NCBI RefSeq assembly: GCF_004342725.1 | Contig: NZ_SMCP01000003.1 | Coordinates: forward strand, 227,068-291,067 | DNA length: 64,000 bases | Origin: Testudinibacter aquarius | GTDB lineage: Bacteria > Pseudomonadota > Gammaproteobacteria > Enterobacterales > Pasteurellaceae | Direction: 5' to 3' | Shown here: positions 62,057 to 64,000 of the stretch, piece after piece | Layout of the letters: each line of letters starts with the position of its first letter | Numbering within the stretch: position 1 is the stretch's first letter | Program-made: the position numbers and the translations under genes | Notes under the pieces: model-generated | Told to the model about the DNA's origin: nothing | The model's input: the letters and a program-made list of their open reading frames with translations, nothing else | Databases searched by the model: none

Positions 62057-63235
62057 CTAACGTCGTAGTTGTTTGAAAATGCCGAACAGTAGCCACAACA
62101 CCAGCAGCAACAGTAACATTGCGGCAAGTGGCACCCAGATCCAAGTGAAATGCTGCCAAACGGTCAACAAATATTCACCGCCGACGCTGGCACCGAGGTA
62201 ATAACTGGAGAGGTAAAGTGCGGATGCTAAAGCGCGGGCATGAGTGGCATTTTTGCCGACCCAAGCGCTGGCAAGGGCGTGTGTAAAGAAAAAACCAATG
62301 CTACACAACAGCAGCCCGGCGACTAAAATCAGCACGACATCGCTCACCAACAACAGCATACCGAACATGAGGATTAACCAACCGATCAACATGCCGCGCG
62401 GCGCATTAAAACGGCGACTGAAACGTCCTGCCATCGAGGCTGCAAAAGTGCCGCTCAAATAGCAAAGAAACAATAGCGAGACCTGAATAGTGCTGAACAG
62501 CCAAGGTGCTTGCTGCAAGCGTAAACCGACCACCGAAAACATATTGATGAACATACCGAAACAAATGCCGCTGATTAAAAATGTACGCCACAGCAATGGA
62601 TTTTTGATATGTCCGCACAAGTTGGCAAGAATGGTGCGAAATGCCAATAACTGTGGTTTGAAATAACGTTCACGCGGCAGATAAAAATAGGTCAGCAACG
62701 CACCGGCAAACGTCAAAAGTGCGGTAAACAGCATCGGAGCATTCAACCCGAACCAATCTGCCAATGCGCCACCGAGAATCCTGCCTGAAATACCGCCAAT
62801 GGAGTTTGCCGCAATATAAATCCCGACCGCCGGAATCACAGCCTCCGTTTCAAATTCTTCACTGATATAGGCAATCGCCACCGCCGGCAAGCCTGCCAAT
62901 GCCATTCCTTGCAAAAAACGCAATCCGATCCAAACCGCAACCGAATCACTGAATACCAAACTGAGAGAAAATAGTGCCGACAAACCTAAGCTCAACAACA
63001 TCACCAAGCGGCGACCGTAGCGATCGGCAAGCAGCGCCCAAGGGATCAAAAACAGGCTCATACCTAGCGAGGCAGCAGCAAAAATCCAGTTTGCTGCATT
63101 CAGAGAGACGGCATAACGCTCAGCAAACAGTGATAATAATGGTTGCACGACGTATAAATTACTAAAAACCAAAAAAGACGACAGTGACAGCACCAAAGTC
63201 GCCAAAAAATAGTCGCGGGTTTTAATTTTTATCAT
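62057..63235 (-). CDS. MFS exporter of the YnfM type
   Basis: A 392-residue major facilitator with twelve helices. The loop 2-3 signature is DRYGRRLVMLLSLG, and the helix 5 motif AIAYISEEFETEAVIPAVGIY (in part) with GGISGRILGG is typical of drug/H+ antiporter-1 exporters. It resembles E. coli YnfM, a putative arabinose/drug exporter. The substrate is unknown. It is divergent from the TRIC-like gene across a region with two palindromes. Confidence 0.85.
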   Translation of the reverse strand: MIKIKTRDYFLATLVLSLSSFLVFSNLYVVQPLLSLFAERYAVSLNAANWIFAAASLGMSLFLIPWALLADRYGRRLVMLLSLGLSALFSLSLVFSDSVAVWIGLRFLQGMALAGLPAVAIAYISEEFETEAVIPAVGIYIAANSIGGISGRILGGALADWFGLNAPMLFTALLTFAGALLTYFYLPRERYFKPQLLAFRTILANLCGHIKNPLLWRTFLISGICFGMFINMFSVVGLRLQQAPWLFSTIQVSLLFLCYLSGTFAASMAGRFSRRFNAPRGMLIGWLILMFGMLLLVSDVVLILVAGLLLCSIGFFFTHALASAWVGKNATHARALASALYLSSYYLGASVGGEYLLTVWQHFTWIWVPLAAMLLLLLVLWLLFGIFKQLRR

Positions 63236-63249
63236 CGTATTTTCATTTT

Positions 63250-63289
63250 TGTAACAGAATGGTTACATTCTAATCTAACCTGAGGTTAG
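63250..63289. promoter_or_regulatory. Two palindromes between the MFS and TRIC genes
   Basis: TGTAAC (63250-63255) and GTTACA (63262-63267) are inverted repeats 6 bases apart. CTAACC (63275-63280) and GGTTAG (63284-63289) are inverted around TGA. Both lie within 60 bases of the MFS start codon, where a repressor or MerR-type activator could act. No regulator gene is adjacent. Confidence 0.45.
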
Positions 63290-63398
63290 CACAAGATATT
63301 GATCACAAAAATGCTGTCCGGCGCAAATTTTTCTTTATCAAAAGCCCAAATCCTCTTACTCTATTCCATCTGCTAATTTCTATTCAAACTATTCAACT

Positions 63399-64000
63399 AT
63401 GTTACTGACAACGCTTTATATTATCGGTATCACCGCCGAAGCGATCACCGGTGCTTTGGCCGCCGGAAGGGAAAAAATGGATCTGTTTGGGGTGATTATT
63501 ATCGGTGCGGTCACCGCCATCGGTGGTGGTTCCATCCGTGATATGCTGCTCGGACACTATCCGCTCGGTTGGGTGGCACATCCCGAATATATTATGATTG
63601 TTGCCTGTGCTGCGGTTTCAACTGTATTTGTTGCACCGCTGATGCGTTATTTTCGTACAGTATTTCTGGTGTTGGATGCGTTGGGGCTGATTGTCTTTTC
63701 GATTATCGGCGCCCAAGTGGCGCTGGATATGGGGCACGGCTTGATCATCGCCTCCGTTGCTGCGGTTGTGACCGGTGCCTTTGGTGGCGTGCTGCGTGAT
63801 CTGCTGTGCAATCGCATTCCGTTGGTGTTTCAAAAAGAGCTGTATGCCAGTGTCGCCTTGCTGACCACCGCAATTTATCTGGGCTTGCCTTATCTAGGCA
63901 TTTCACACAATTTGGTGGTGATTGTTACTCTAATCAGCGGCTTTGGAATCCGCTTGCTGGCGATTTATTTCCATCTTTCGCTGCCGGTATTCGATTATCA
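63399..64000 (+). CDS. TRIC-channel (UPF0126) family membrane protein, truncated
   Basis: ATG at 63399 opens a frame that runs off the window after 200 codons. The protein has paired three-helix repeats, each with the family glycine motif: [11 protein letters not shown] near residue 47 and [11 protein letters not shown] near residue 130. These are the marks of bacterial TRIC-like (YicG/YadS) proteins, related to trimeric monovalent cation channels. About 5-15 residues are probably missing at the C-terminus. Confidence 0.88.
   Translation, partial: MLLTTLYIIGITAEAITGALAAGREKMDLFGVIIIGAVTAIGGGSIRDMLLGHYPLGWVAHPEYIMIVACAAVSTVFVAPLMRYFRTVFLVLDALGLIVFSIIGAQVALDMGHGLIIASVAAVVTGAFGGVLRDLLCNRIPLVFQKELYASVALLTTAIYLGLPYLGISHNLVVIVTLISGFGIRLLAIYFHLSLPVFDY

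Overview
The window is chromosomal DNA from a member of the Pasteurellaceae. The clearest sign is the 9-base Haemophilus-type DNA uptake word AAGTGCGGT (or its complement ACCGCACTT), which recurs dozens of times inside and between genes. Gene content agrees: a selenocysteine formate dehydrogenase cluster with divergent fdhD, an ato cluster, the tRNA Thr-Tyr-Gly-Thr/tuf block, comM, and argE facing argCBH. The genus cannot be fixed from sequence alone. No rRNA, CRISPR array, complete insertion sequence or prophage was seen.

Layout. 1-7.6 kb: a DUF417 membrane protein, then fdnGHI-fdhE on the minus strand with fdhD divergent (respiratory formate oxidation; fdnG carries an in-frame UGA at codon 196). 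7.6-15.3 kb: polA, a small antitoxin-toxin-antitoxin locus, ubiD, gdhA and a YafJ-type amidotransferase. 15.4-23.7 kb: a LysR regulator facing atoD-atoA-atoB-bdhA-GntP-type permease, then acs: uptake and oxidation of 3-hydroxybutyrate/acetoacetate to acetyl-CoA. 23.8-28.9 kb: a five-gene minus-strand operon with a DeoR-type helix-turn-helix fused to a PfkB kinase, a tripartite tricarboxylate-type transporter (tctC-B-A) and a DapA/NanA-like lyase, substrate unknown. 29.2-35.6 kb: carA and carB, separated by phzF and a frameshifted YhcG-type nuclease gene. 35.9-41.2 kb: mlaA, yfbU, a small membrane protein, tuf with four tRNA genes, and comM behind a competence-type palindrome. 41.7-48.3 kb: a secreted metallophosphoesterase, xerD, a polar amino-acid ABC transporter and an amidohydrolase with a structured leader. 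48.3-52.1 kb: an AT-rich accessory island of polymorphic-toxin immunity genes, TPR genes and broken toxin tails, bounded by a direct repeat. 52.2-56.8 kb: argE and argCBH. 56.9-64 kb: a surface lipoprotein, DUF2288, a Cof-type phosphatase, a GST, crcB, an atypical Nramp-family protein, an MFS exporter and a truncated TRIC-type channel gene.

Tandem ARG-box-like operators lie upstream of carA and between argE and argC with the same 20-bp centre spacing, which ties arginine and carbamoyl-phosphate synthesis to one regulator. The parts most likely to hold something undescribed are the 48-52 kb island, where two unrelated genes end in the same coding tail, and the kinase-regulator/TTT transporter/lyase operon at 24-29 kb.
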